NCBI RefSeq assembly: GCF_900187565.1
Contig: NZ_FYED01000013.1
Coordinates: forward strand, 168,662 to 232,661
Length of the DNA: 64,000 nt
Reading direction: 5' to 3'
DNA from: Pseudomonas sp. Irchel 3A7
GTDB taxonomy: Bacteria > Pseudomonadota > Gammaproteobacteria > Pseudomonadales > Pseudomonadaceae
Shown: positions 9,213 to 19,652 of the stretch, piece by piece
How positions within the stretch are numbered: position 1 is the stretch's first letter
Layout: each line of letters opens with the position of its first letter
Translations under genes and position numbers: made by a program
The notes under the pieces: generated by a model
The model's input: only the letters and a program-made list of their open reading frames with translations
The model's database searches: none
Told to the model about the DNA's origin: nothing

Positions 9213-9250
9213 TATTCTTTGTTGATTGAACGTTCAATCAAAACAAAATA
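9213..9250. promoter_or_regulatory. BetI operator with overlapping divergent promoters
   Basis: A perfect palindrome TTGATTGAACGTTCAATCAA lies at 9222-9241. Each outer half TTGATT can be a -35 box. Rightward: TTGATT 9222-9227, 17-bp spacer, AAAATA 9245-9250. Leftward: TTGATT (complement of 9236-9241), 17-bp spacer, AGAATA (complement of 9213-9218). A TetR-family repressor bound here would shut both betIBA and betT. The -10 boxes are weak, so the promoter assignment is inference; the palindrome is seen directly. Confidence 0.85.
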
Positions 9251-9311
9251 GACTGGCCCTCAATCCGATAGACGTTTTGCGTCTGCCGGAAGGCCCAAGG
9301 AGATGTGCAAG

Positions 9312-9905
9312 ATGCCCAAGGTCGGTATGCAACCCATTCGCCGCCAGCAATTGATCGAAGCCACTTTACTGGCCGTCGATCAGGTCGGAATGGGGGACGC
9401 CAGCATTGCGCTGATCGCCCGTTTGGCCGGTGTCTCGAATGGCATCATCAGTCACTATTTTCAGGACAAGAACGGCCTGATTGCTGCCACGGCGCAGTAT
9501 CTGATGAGCGTCCTCAGCGAGAACGTCACCGCGCGCCGTCAGGCGCTGAAGGACAACAGCCCGCGGGCGCACCTTCAGGTGATCATCGAAGGCAACTTCG
9601 ACGCCAGCCAGGTCAATGGCCCGGCAATGAAAACCTGGCTGGCCTTCTGGGCCACCAGCATGCACCACCCGTCTTTGCACAGGTTGCAGCGGATCAACGA
9701 TCACCGTCTGTATTCCAACCTGTGCTGCCAGTTCCGCCGCGTACTGTCGCTCGACGATGCGCGCAGTGCAGCCCGTGGCCTGGCAGCCCTCATTGACGGT
9801 TTGTGGCTGCGCGGTGCGCTGTCGGGAGACGCTTTCGACACCGAGCAGGCGCACCGGATCGCTTACGAATACATGGATTTCCAACTGGCCAAGCAGGTGA
9901 GTTAG
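9312..9905 (+). CDS. betI: BetI, TetR-family choline-responsive repressor
   Basis: This 197-residue TetR regulator has its helix-turn-helix at about 27-50 (SIALIARLAGVSNGIISHYF). BetI represses bet genes and is released by choline. The start at 9312 (MPKVGMQPIRR) is 9 nt after AAGGAG and matches the usual BetI N-terminus; the ATG at 9303 is too close to the ribosome binding site. First gene of betIBA, 61 bp before betB. Confidence 0.94.
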   Translation: MPKVGMQPIRRQQLIEATLLAVDQVGMGDASIALIARLAGVSNGIISHYFQDKNGLIAATAQYLMSVLSENVTARRQALKDNSPRAHLQVIIEGNFDASQVNGPAMKTWLAFWATSMHHPSLHRLQRINDHRLYSNLCCQFRRVLSLDDARSAARGLAALIDGLWLRGALSGDAFDTEQAHRIAYEYMDFQLAKQVS

Positions 9906-9966
9906 AGCACACATAGAACGCTCAACCCCTGAACGCGCCAATCACTGATGCACTTGCGAGGACAAT

Positions 9967-11439
9967 ATGGCCCGTTTCGAACTGCAAAAACTCTACATCG
10001 ATGGCGCGTACACCGACGCTGGCAGCGACGCCACGTTCGAAGCCATCAACCCGGCTAACGGTGAAGTCCTCGCAAAAGTACAACGTGCGACGAAGGAAGA
10101 CGTCGAGCGCGCCGTCGTCAGCGCCGAAAAGGGCCAGAAAATCTGGGCCGCCATGACCGCCATGGAGCGTTCGCGCATCCTGCGTCGCGCCGTGGACATC
10201 CTGCGTGAGCGCAACGACGAACTGGCCGCCCTGGAAACCCTGGACACCGGCAAGGCTTACTCCGAAACCCGTTACGTCGACATCGTCACCGGCGCCGACG
10301 TGCTGGAGTACTACGCGGGCCTGGTGCCAGCCATCGAAGGCGAGCAGATCCCGCTGCGCACCACGTCGTTCGTCTACACCCGTCGCGAGCCGCTGGGCGT
10401 CGTGGCCGGCATCGGCGCGTGGAACTACCCGATCCAGATTGCCTTGTGGAAATCCGCACCTGCCCTGGCGGCCGGTAACGCGATGATCTTCAAGCCAAGC
10501 GAAGTCACCTCGCTGACCACCCTGAAACTGGCCGAAATCTACACCGAAGCCGGTCTGCCAGCAGGCGTGTTCAACGTCCTGACCGGCAGCGGCCGCGAAG
10601 TCGGCACCTGGCTGACCGAGCACCCGCGCATCGAGAAAGTCTCGTTCACCGGCGGCACCGACACCGGCAAGAAAGTCATGGCCAGCGCTTCGAGCTCTTC
10701 GCTCAAAGACGTGACCATGGAACTGGGCGGCAAATCCCCGCTGATCATCTGCGACGACGCCGACCTCGACCGCGCCGCCGACACCGCGATGATGGCCAAC
10801 TTCTACAGCTCCGGTCAGGTTTGCACCAACGGTACCCGCGTATTCGTACCGGCCCACCTGAAAGCCGCGTTCGAAGCCAAGATCGCTGAACGTGTTGCAC
10901 GCATCCGCATCGGCAACCCGGAAGACGAAAACACCAACTTCGGCCCGCTGGTCAGCTTCGCCCACATGGAAAGCGTGCTGGGCTACATCGCCAAGGGCAA
11001 GGAAGAAGGTGCACGTCTGCTGTGCGGTGGCGAACGTCTGACTGACGGCGAATTCGGCAAAGGCGCATTCGTCGCACCGACCGTATTCACTGACTGCACC
11101 GACGACATGACCATCGTCCGTGAAGAAATCTTCGGCCCGGTCATGGCGATCCTCAGCTACGAAACCGAAGAAGAAGTGATCCGCCGCGCCAACGACACCG
11201 ACTTCGGCCTGGCCGCCGGTATCGTCACCAAGGACCTGAACCGCGCCCACCGCGTAATTCATCAGCTGGAAGCCGGTATCTGCTGGATCAACGCCTGGGG
11301 CGAATCCGACGCCAAGATGCCGGTCGGCGGCTACAAGCAGTCGGGTGTTGGCCGTGAAAACGGGATCAGCTCGCTGAACAACTTCACCCGCATCAAATCG
11401 GTACAGGTCGAGCTGGGCGATTACGCCTCGGTGTTCTAA
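9967..11439 (+). CDS. betB: Betaine aldehyde dehydrogenase
   Basis: This 490-residue NAD(P)+-dependent aldehyde dehydrogenase oxidises betaine aldehyde to glycine betaine. The coenzyme motif SFTGGTDTGKKV, the general base in MELGGKSPL and the catalytic cysteine in FYSSGQVCTNGTR are all intact, and the length is normal for BetB. GAGGA lies about 8 nt before the ATG. The downstream gap to betA contains a repeat pair. Confidence 0.96.
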   Translation: MARFELQKLYIDGAYTDAGSDATFEAINPANGEVLAKVQRATKEDVERAVVSAEKGQKIWAAMTAMERSRILRRAVDILRERNDELAALETLDTGKAYSETRYVDIVTGADVLEYYAGLVPAIEGEQIPLRTTSFVYTRREPLGVVAGIGAWNYPIQIALWKSAPALAAGNAMIFKPSEVTSLTTLKLAEIYTEAGLPAGVFNVLTGSGREVGTWLTEHPRIEKVSFTGGTDTGKKVMASASSSSLKDVTMELGGKSPLIICDDADLDRAADTAMMANFYSSGQVCTNGTRVFVPAHLKAAFEAKIAERVARIRIGNPEDENTNFGPLVSFAHMESVLGYIAKGKEEGARLLCGGERLTDGEFGKGAFVAPTVFTDCTDDMTIVREEIFGPVMAILSYETEEEVIRRANDTDFGLAAGIVTKDLNRAHRVIHQLEAGICWINAWGESDAKMPVGGYKQSGVGRENGISSLNNFTRIKSVQVELGDYASVF

Positions 11440-11468
11440 GGCGACATTCGCTTCGCCTGCGAGGCCGT

Positions 11469-11533
11469 CTTCGCGAGCAGGCTCGCTCCCACAGAAGTAC
11501 GCGTTCCACTGTGGGAGCGAGCCTGCTCGCGAA
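11469..11533. repeat. REPIN-type pair inside the bet operon
   Basis: An inverted pair with a 16-bp spacer (topology A) between betB and betA. Unlike most copies here it lies inside a probable operon, where it could form a long stem in the message. Confidence 0.9.
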
Positions 11534-11592
11534 TCGAGTGCGCAGCACTCGCCATGGCCTGACCTGAACCAACTTCAAAGAGGGTGCATTCA

Positions 11593-13293
11593 ATGTCCCA
11601 AGAATTCGATTACATCATCATCGGTGCCGGCTCGGCCGGTAACACCCTGGCGACCCGTCTGACTGAAGACGAAGGCGTCACCGTCCTGCTGCTCGAAGCG
11701 GGCGGCCCGGACTACCGCATGGACTTCCGCACGCAGATGCCTGCCGCGCTGGCGTTCCCGCTGCAAGGCCGTCGCTACAACTGGGCCTACGAAACCGATC
11801 CGGAGCCACACATGGACGGTCGCCGGATGGAGTGCGGTCGCGGCAAGGGCCTGGGTGGTTCCTCGCTGATCAACGGCATGTGCTACATCCGCGGCAACGC
11901 CATGGACTACGACGGCTGGGCGAAACTGCCTGGGCTGGAAGACTGGACCTACCTCGATTGCCTGCCGTATTTCCGCAAGGCGGAAACCCGTGACATAGGC
12001 CCGAACGACTACCACGGTGGTGAAGGTCCGGTCAGCGTGACCACGCCAAAAGCCGGCAACAACCCGTTGTTCCACGCCATGGTCGAAGCCGGCGTGCAGG
12101 CCGGTTACCCGCGCACCGAAGACCTCAACGGTTACCAGCAGGAAGGTTTCGGTCCGATGGACCGCACCGTGACGCCCAAAGGCCGTCGCGCTTCCACCGC
12201 TCGCGGGTACCTGGACGTGGCCAAGAAGCGTTCGACCCTGACCATCGTCACCCACGCCCTGACCGACAAGATCCTGTTCGAAGGCAAGCGTGCGGTCGGC
12301 GTGCGTTACCTGGTCGGCGCGACTGAAGAACGCGTTGAAGTCAAGGCACGCAAGGAAGTCCTGCTGTGCTCCGGCGCCATCGCTTCGCCGCAGATCCTGC
12401 AACGCTCCGGCGTCGGCCCTGCCGAGCTGCTGAACAAGCTCGACATTCCAGTGGTCCACGACTTGCCGGGCGTCGGTGAAAACCTGCAGGACCACCTTGA
12501 GTTGTACCTGCAATACGCTTGCACCCAACCGGTCTCGCTGTACCCGTCGCTGCTCCTGCACAACCAGCCGGCCATCGGTGCCGAGTGGCTGTTCAACGGC
12601 ACCGGCATCGGCGCCAGCAACCAGTTCGAAGCCGGCGGTTTCATTCGTACCCGTCCGGAATTCGAATGGCCGAACATCCAGTACCACTTCCTGCCGGTAG
12701 CGATTAACTACAACGGCAGCAATGGTGTGAAAGAGCACGGTTTCCAGGCGCACATGGGCTCCATGCGTTCGCCGAGCCGTGGTCGCATCCAGGTCAAGTC
12801 CAAGGACCCGCGCCAGCACCCGAGCATCCTGTTCAACTACATGGCCACCGAGCAGGACTGGCAGGAATTCCGCGACGGCATTCGCCTGACCCGTGAAATC
12901 ATGCAGCAACCTGCACTGGACGCCTTCCGCGGCCGCGAAATCAGCCCGGGCATCGAAGTGCAAACCGATGAGCAGCTGGACACGTTCATCCGTGAGCACG
13001 CCGAAACCGCGTTCCACCCGTCCTGCTCGTGCAAGATGGGCACCGACGAGATGGCCGTGGTCGATGGCGAAGGTCGCGTGCATGGCATGCAAGGCCTGCG
13101 CGTGGTCGATGCCTCGATCATGCCGATCATCACCACCGGCAACCTGAATGCGCCGACGATCATGATGGCCGAGAAAATCGCCGACAAGATCCGTGGCCGC
13201 CAGCCATTGCCGCGCAGCAAGGCCGCCTATTATGTGGCCGGCGATGCGCCGGTGAAGGGCAAGCCGATGCGTGAAGTCAGCCAGACCGCGTAA
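11593..13293 (+). CDS. betA: Choline dehydrogenase
   Basis: This 566-residue GMC-family FAD flavoprotein oxidises choline to betaine aldehyde at the membrane. The Rossmann FAD motif (IIIGAGSAGNTLA) is at the N-terminus, followed by GGSSLINGMCYIRGN, the GMC signature CSGAIASPQIL, and HPSCSCKMG with the C-terminal catalytic region DASIMPIITTGNLNAP. ATG at 11593 has AAAGAGGG at good spacing; a GTG at 11584 is inside the ribosome binding site region. Last gene of betIBA. Confidence 0.95.
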   Translation: MSQEFDYIIIGAGSAGNTLATRLTEDEGVTVLLLEAGGPDYRMDFRTQMPAALAFPLQGRRYNWAYETDPEPHMDGRRMECGRGKGLGGSSLINGMCYIRGNAMDYDGWAKLPGLEDWTYLDCLPYFRKAETRDIGPNDYHGGEGPVSVTTPKAGNNPLFHAMVEAGVQAGYPRTEDLNGYQQEGFGPMDRTVTPKGRRASTARGYLDVAKKRSTLTIVTHALTDKILFEGKRAVGVRYLVGATEERVEVKARKEVLLCSGAIASPQILQRSGVGPAELLNKLDIPVVHDLPGVGENLQDHLELYLQYACTQPVSLYPSLLLHNQPAIGAEWLFNGTGIGASNQFEAGGFIRTRPEFEWPNIQYHFLPVAINYNGSNGVKEHGFQAHMGSMRSPSRGRIQVKSKDPRQHPSILFNYMATEQDWQEFRDGIRLTREIMQQPALDAFRGREISPGIEVQTDEQLDTFIREHAETAFHPSCSCKMGTDEMAVVDGEGRVHGMQGLRVVDASIMPIITTGNLNAPTIMMAEKIADKIRGRQPLPRSKAAYYVAGDAPVKGKPMREVSQTA

Positions 13294-13317
13294 TACCGTT
13301 ACACCGTATTACGGCTA

Positions 13318-13393
13318 TTCGCGAGCAGGCTCGCTCCCACATAAGACCTGAGTTATTCACAGGTCCAATGTGGGAGCGAGCCTGCTCGCGAAG
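13318..13393. repeat. REPIN-type pair (topology A)
   Basis: Inverted pair with a 28-bp spacer, 25 bp after betA. It may form the 3' end of the bet message, as no ordinary terminator is seen. Confidence 0.9.
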
Positions 13394-13563
13394 AGGCCTT
13401 GTAAAACAACACATCTGTATCTGACTCACCCCGGTTAAACCTTCCCGCACCGCTCCATCCTTGATCCAGCCCCCACGCAGGCCTACTCTAGCGCCACGCA
13501 ATCGTTTCACCCCTCTCCTTGCAGCACCGCTCCGCCCTCACTCCATACCAAGGAGGTTCCCGA

Positions 13564-15006
13564 ATGTTCGATTTCCACCCCCAGCTCAAGCAGCGCTTCG
13601 CTGCCTTGCGCACGGGCGCTGAATTCTTTTCCCTGCGTTATGTGCGCGAGTCCGGCCAGTACCTGTCGGTGCGCAAGAACGTGGCGGAACCGCCGAGCCT
13701 GCGCCGTGACGAAGGCGCGATGCTGACCGTACGGGTCAACGGCGTCGAAGCCTATGCCGCCACCAATGACCTGTCACAACAGGGCTTGCAGGCCGCCCTC
13801 GAACGCGCCGAACAGCAGGCCCGTCGACTCAAATCCCACGCCTTGCTGGACCTGCGCGAACAAACCGTGTCCAGCGACCGCGCCGACTACTTCTCGCCCA
13901 ACCTCGACCAGCCGTTCCCGTCCCTGAGCGATTGCTATCAACTGCTCGGCGCCGAATCCGCCGCCGTGCCCAAGGACGAGCGCCTGGTGAACTGGCAGGT
14001 GAGCATCGGCATCACCCACGTCGAGCAGATCTACCTCAATACCGCAGGCGCCGAACTGCGCCAGGCACAGCGCTTCGTCTATCCCGGCCTGGAAGTCACC
14101 GCCTACGACGGCAACGACAGCCAGACCCGCACCTTGGGCCGCGAGAACTTCGGCCAACAGGGCGGCTTTGATGTAATCAGTCGCTGCGGCCTGTTCGGTG
14201 CCGGCCCGAAAATCGCCGATCAGGCGCTGCAATTGCTGCTGGCGCCGAACACCCCACAAGGCCCGCGCGACCTGCTGCTGATGCCCGACCAGATGATGCT
14301 GCAGATCCACGAATCCATCGGCCACCCGCTGGAACTGGACCGCATCCTCGGCGACGAGCGCAATTACGCCGGCACCAGTTTCGTCAAACCCGAAGACTTC
14401 GGCAGCCTGCAATACGGTTCGAAACTGCTCAACGTGACCTTCGACCCGGACATTCCCGAACAGCTCGCCAGCTACGGCCATGACGACGACGGCAGCGCCG
14501 CCAGCAAACAATTCCTGATCCGCGAAGGCCTGTTGCTTCGGCCATTGGGCGGTGCGCTATCGCAATTCCGCGCTGGACTGGACGGCGTCGCCAACAGCCG
14601 CGCCTGCGGCTGGAACCGTCCGCCGATCGATCGCATGGCCAACCTCAATATCGAGCCGGGCGATCAACCGCTGGAACACCTGATCGGCAACATCGAACAC
14701 GGCATCCTGATGAGCACCAACCGCTCCTGGTCCATCGACGATGCGCGCAACAAATTCCAGTTCGGTTGCGAATGGGGCCAGTTGATCGAGAACGGCGAAC
14801 TCAAGGGCGTGGTGAAGAACCCGAATTACCGGGCGATTTCCGCGCAGTTCTGGAAGAGCCTCAGCGCTGTCGGCGATGCCGGCACCGTCAAGGTCCTTGG
14901 CACCCCGAACTGTGGCAAGGGCGAACCGAACCAGGTGATCCGCGTCGGCCATGCGTCACCGGCCTGTGTATTCAGCAATGTTGATGTGTTTGGGGGAGAC
15001 GCCTGA
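13564..15006 (+). CDS. TldD-like metallopeptidase-family protein
   Basis: This 480-residue protein of the TldD/PmbA family carries the TldD-type zinc motif HESIGHPLELD (HExxxH) near the middle (about residue 257), which makes it the catalytic member of the pair. TldD/E complexes cut small proteins such as CcdA and the microcin B17 leader. Start MFDFHPQLK at 13564 has AAGGAGG 6-8 nt upstream. The stop overlaps the ATG of the next gene by one base (TGATG). It is more divergent than the standard tldD next to rng, so it is probably a second, paralogous system. Confidence 0.85.
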   Translation: MFDFHPQLKQRFAALRTGAEFFSLRYVRESGQYLSVRKNVAEPPSLRRDEGAMLTVRVNGVEAYAATNDLSQQGLQAALERAEQQARRLKSHALLDLREQTVSSDRADYFSPNLDQPFPSLSDCYQLLGAESAAVPKDERLVNWQVSIGITHVEQIYLNTAGAELRQAQRFVYPGLEVTAYDGNDSQTRTLGRENFGQQGGFDVISRCGLFGAGPKIADQALQLLLAPNTPQGPRDLLLMPDQMMLQIHESIGHPLELDRILGDERNYAGTSFVKPEDFGSLQYGSKLLNVTFDPDIPEQLASYGHDDDGSAASKQFLIREGLLLRPLGGALSQFRAGLDGVANSRACGWNRPPIDRMANLNIEPGDQPLEHLIGNIEHGILMSTNRSWSIDDARNKFQFGCEWGQLIENGELKGVVKNPNYRAISAQFWKSLSAVGDAGTVKVLGTPNCGKGEPNQVIRVGHASPACVFSNVDVFGGDA

Positions 15007-16343
15007 TGAGTACGTCCAAAGCTCAAGCCGAATCGTTCAAGGCCTTGGTCAACGGCTTGCGCGAAGCCTTGCGTGAACCGGAACAGTTCACCCTCGGCTA
15101 TGCCGCCGAATCGTCGGCCTTCGTGCGTTTCAACCACGCCAAGGTGCGCCAGGCCGGGCAGGTCCAGCAGGCGAGCCTCAGTCTGAAACTGATCAACGAT
15201 GGCCGTCACGCCGACCTCGACATCACCCTGTCCGGCGATCCGCAGGTGGACCGACAACGCCTGGCCGAAGGCCTGCAACAATTGCGCGAAACCCTGCCGC
15301 TGCTGCCGCAAGACCCCTATCTGCTGCTCAACTACAACGGTTGGCAGAGTAAGAATGTTCAAGAGCATCCACTGCCGGATACCGAGCAAGTAGTCGCCGA
15401 AATCACCCGCGCCGCCGAAGGCCTGGACCTGGTCGGTTTCTACGCGGCAGGTCCGATCAGCCGTGGCTTCGCCAGTTCCGCCGGGGCATTCGGCTGGCAT
15501 CAGGCCAACAGCTTCAACTTCGACTTCAGCCTGTTCCATGAAAACGGCCAGGCCGTGAAGGCCAGCTACGCCGGGCACGACTGGAGCAGTGAGGGTTTTG
15601 CCAAGCGCTTCCAGCAGGCCCGCGAGCAACTTGACTACCTGGGGCGACCAACGCGCACCCTGGCGCCGGGTCAATACCGCGCTTACCTGGCGCCGGCCGC
15701 GCTGGAAGAAATCATGGGCATGCTGTGCTGGGGTGGTTTCTCGGCGCAGTCGATTGCCAGCAAGAGCAGCCCGCTGCAGAAGCTCTATGGGGGTGATCAA
15801 AGCTTCAGCCCGCTGGTGTCGCTGGATGAAAAAGTCAGTGGTTCGTTGAGCCCGGCGTTCTCCGACGAAGGCTATCCGCGCAGTGATCTCAAGTTGATTG
15901 TCGAAGGCAGGGCCGGCGCGCAACTGGTCGGCTCACGCAGCGCCGCCGAGTATGGCCTGACCGCCAACGGCGCCAGCGGCGGGGAATCGCCGAGCGCCTT
16001 GAACATGCAGGCTGGGGCGCTGCTGGAGGCGGACGTCCTCAAGCAACTGGGCACCGGTTTGTACATCAGCAACCTGTGGTACCTGAATTTTTCGGACCAG
16101 CCGGGGGCACGCATGACGGGCATGACCCGCTTTGCGACCTTCTGGGTCGAGAACGGCGAGATCCAGGCACCGGTCAGCACCATGCGTTTCGATGACAGTG
16201 CCTACAGTTTGCTGGGCTCGCAGCTGGAAGCGCTGACCGCTGAACGCGAGTTGCTGTTGTCGGCCAGCACCTACAGCCAGCGGGCAACGGCGTCGGCGTT
16301 GTTGCCGGGGGCACTGGTCAGCCGGCTCACACTGACCCTTTAA
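15006..16343 (+). CDS. PmbA/TldE-like protein
   Basis: This 445-residue protein is the partner of the TldD-like gene before it. It has the same overall fold region but no HExxxH motif, as expected for the non-catalytic subunit. The one-base stop/start overlap implies translational coupling and equal production, as for a heterodimer. The substrate is unknown; no small precursor peptide gene is visible nearby. Confidence 0.8.
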   Translation: MSTSKAQAESFKALVNGLREALREPEQFTLGYAAESSAFVRFNHAKVRQAGQVQQASLSLKLINDGRHADLDITLSGDPQVDRQRLAEGLQQLRETLPLLPQDPYLLLNYNGWQSKNVQEHPLPDTEQVVAEITRAAEGLDLVGFYAAGPISRGFASSAGAFGWHQANSFNFDFSLFHENGQAVKASYAGHDWSSEGFAKRFQQAREQLDYLGRPTRTLAPGQYRAYLAPAALEEIMGMLCWGGFSAQSIASKSSPLQKLYGGDQSFSPLVSLDEKVSGSLSPAFSDEGYPRSDLKLIVEGRAGAQLVGSRSAAEYGLTANGASGGESPSALNMQAGALLEADVLKQLGTGLYISNLWYLNFSDQPGARMTGMTRFATFWVENGEIQAPVSTMRFDDSAYSLLGSQLEALTAERELLLSASTYSQRATASALLPGALVSRLTLTL

Positions 16344-16347
16344 AAGC

Positions 16348-16412
16348 TTCGCGAGCAGGCTCGCTCCCACATGGACGGTGAATAACCTGTGGGAGCGAGC
16401 CTGCTCGCGAAG
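16348..16412. repeat. REPIN-type pair (topology A)
   Basis: Inverted pair with a 16-bp spacer just after the PmbA-like stop and before the MFS exporter gene. Confidence 0.9.
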
Positions 16413-16454
16413 AAGCCACCACGGACTCCCTGATTCACACTGACAAGAGGTCCC

Positions 16455-17882
16455 ATGCCCAACCGCCCACCTCTCGACCCTGTCACCGCCCGCTGGGTGC
16501 CGTGGGTCGTCGCCATTGCCTTCTTCATGCAGTCCCTCGACGGGACCATCCTCAACACCGCCCTGCCGGCCATGGCCGCGGACCTGGCGGAAGACCCGCT
16601 GCGCATGCAGGGCGTAATCATCGCCTACATGCTCACCGTCGCCTTGCTGATCCCCGCTTCAGGCTGGATCGCCGACCGTTTCGGCACCCGGAAAATCTTC
16701 TTCGGCGCCATTCTGCTGTTCAGCCTCGGCTCACTGCTTTGCGCCATGTCGAACAGCCTGACCCTGCTGATCGGCGCCCGGGTGATCCAGGGCCTGGGCG
16801 GCGCGTTGATGCTGCCGGTCGGGCGGCTGGTGGTGCTGCGCGCCTACCCGCGCTCGGAGCTGGTGCGCATCATGGGTTTCATCACCATCCCCGGCCTGCT
16901 CGGCCCGTTGATTGGCCCGACCATGGGCGGGTGGATGGTCGAATACCTGACCTGGCACTGGATCTTCCTGATCAACCTGCCAGTGGGGGTAATCGGTTGC
17001 TACGCCGTGTGGAAATTCATCCCGGACCTGCGCGGCTCCGAACGCACCCGTTTCGATAGCCTTGGCTTTGTGCTGTTCGGGGCGGCGATGATCCTGATCA
17101 CCATCGCCATGGAAGGCCTGGGCGAACTGCATTTACCGCACCTGCGGGTGATGTTGCTGCTGTTCGGCGGCATGGCTTGCCTGGCGGCTTACTGGCTGCG
17201 CGCAGGGCATATCGACAATCCGTTGTTCGCACCGTCGCTGTTCAAGACCCGGACTTTCGCCGTCGGCATCCTCGGCAACCTGTTCGCCCGACTCGGCAGC
17301 GGCGCCCTGCCCTTTCTGGTGCCGTTGCTGCTGCAAGTGGCGCTGGGCTATTCACCGTCACAGGCCGGGATGAGCATGCTGCCGCTGGCCGCGGCGGCGA
17401 TGATCGCCAAGTGGGTGGCACGACCGCTGATCGAGCGCCTGGGCTACCGCATCGTCCTGACCGGCAACACCCTGGCGCTGGGCATCATGCTGGCGAGCAT
17501 GGGCCTGGTCAGCGAGCAGACGCCGTACTGGCTGCTGCTGTGCCTGCTGGCGATCCTCGGGGCGATCAACTCCTTGCAGTTCACCGCGATGAATACCGTG
17601 ACCCTGATCGACCTCGACGACGCCAGCGCCAGCAGCGGCAACAGTTTGTTGTCGGTGGTGGCGCAACTGTCCCTGAGCCTGGGGGTGGCCTGTGCCGGAG
17701 CGCTGCTCGGCGGGTTCACGGCACAGATCGGGAACGATGGCGTTCAGACCGTTTTGGGCGCCTTTCAGCTGACGTTCGTGACCGTTGGCATCATGGCGAT
17801 GCTGGCGGCGACGATCTTCTCCCAGCTGTCGCGGGAAGACGGACGGCGCGTCAAACGCCCGGAAGAACACATCGAACATTGA
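16455..17882 (+). CDS. MFS transporter, DHA2 family (MdtD-like)
   Basis: This 475-residue protein has about 14 hydrophobic segments and the DHA2/EmrB-QacA features: an acidic residue in the first segment followed by NTALPAMA (FMQSLDGTILNTALPAMAAD), motif A-like DRFGTRKIFF and motif C-like GLLGPLIGPTMGGWM. Proton-driven multidrug or metabolite export is likely. It resembles the MdtD/YegB branch. AAGAGG precedes the ATG. It is separated from the TldD/PmbA pair by a repeat pair, so co-transcription is possible but not shown. Confidence 0.87.
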   Translation: MPNRPPLDPVTARWVPWVVAIAFFMQSLDGTILNTALPAMAADLAEDPLRMQGVIIAYMLTVALLIPASGWIADRFGTRKIFFGAILLFSLGSLLCAMSNSLTLLIGARVIQGLGGALMLPVGRLVVLRAYPRSELVRIMGFITIPGLLGPLIGPTMGGWMVEYLTWHWIFLINLPVGVIGCYAVWKFIPDLRGSERTRFDSLGFVLFGAAMILITIAMEGLGELHLPHLRVMLLLFGGMACLAAYWLRAGHIDNPLFAPSLFKTRTFAVGILGNLFARLGSGALPFLVPLLLQVALGYSPSQAGMSMLPLAAAAMIAKWVARPLIERLGYRIVLTGNTLALGIMLASMGLVSEQTPYWLLLCLLAILGAINSLQFTAMNTVTLIDLDDASASSGNSLLSVVAQLSLSLGVACAGALLGGFTAQIGNDGVQTVLGAFQLTFVTVGIMAMLAATIFSQLSREDGRRVKRPEEHIEH

Positions 17883-17891
17883 GGAGAACAT

Positions 17892-18035
17892 TTGTGGCGA
17901 GGGGATTTATCCCCGTTGGGTTGCGAAGCGACCCCAGTGCCCCATCAGGCGAACCGTGCACACAGGTTTTTGCGACGGCTTCGCCGCCGAACGGGGATCA
18001 ATCCCCTCGCCACAAATAAATCCCCTCGCCACTGG
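17892..18035. repeat. Repeat pair of the GGCGAGGGGATTTATCCCC family
   Basis: TGTGGCGAGGGGATTTATCC at the left is matched by inverted GGGGATCAATCCCCTCGCCACA at the right, followed by a partial third copy (AAATCCCCTCGCCACTGG). The inner part has a small stem GGTTGCGAAGCGACC. A second locus of this family, with a different inner stem, is at 28889. Confidence 0.8.
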
Positions 18036-18115
18036 TTTGCGTTCGTCCAGAACTTTCGAGGAAAGTGGCCAGAGGCTGGTACACTGCGCGACATTTTGTT
18101 TTGCAGGCCAGTCCC

Positions 18116-19501
<1,386 letters not shown>

Positions 19502-19527
19502 GCGATCTTCCAACCTACGAAGATCCC

Positions 19528-19618
19528 CTGTGGGAGCGAGCCTGCTCGCGAATGCAATCTGTCAGTTGGCCCATGGTTGACTGACACACCGCTTTCGCGA
19601 GCAGGCTCGCTCCCACAG
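19528..19618. repeat. REPIN-type pair (topology B)
   Basis: Here the order is reversed: GTGGGAGCGAGCCTGCTCGC first, then its inverted copy 43 bp later, so the CTCCCACA ends face outward. It lies between dbpA and the YhiN-like gene. Confidence 0.9.
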
Positions 19619-19652
19619 TTTGTATTGTGGTGAACACTGAGAGGACACCGTT

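Noticed and set aside
16348..16454. A small precursor peptide gene near the TldD/PmbA pair.
   Set aside because: The gap is filled by a repeat pair and a ribosome binding site; the other gap (13294-13563) also holds only a repeat and a leader.
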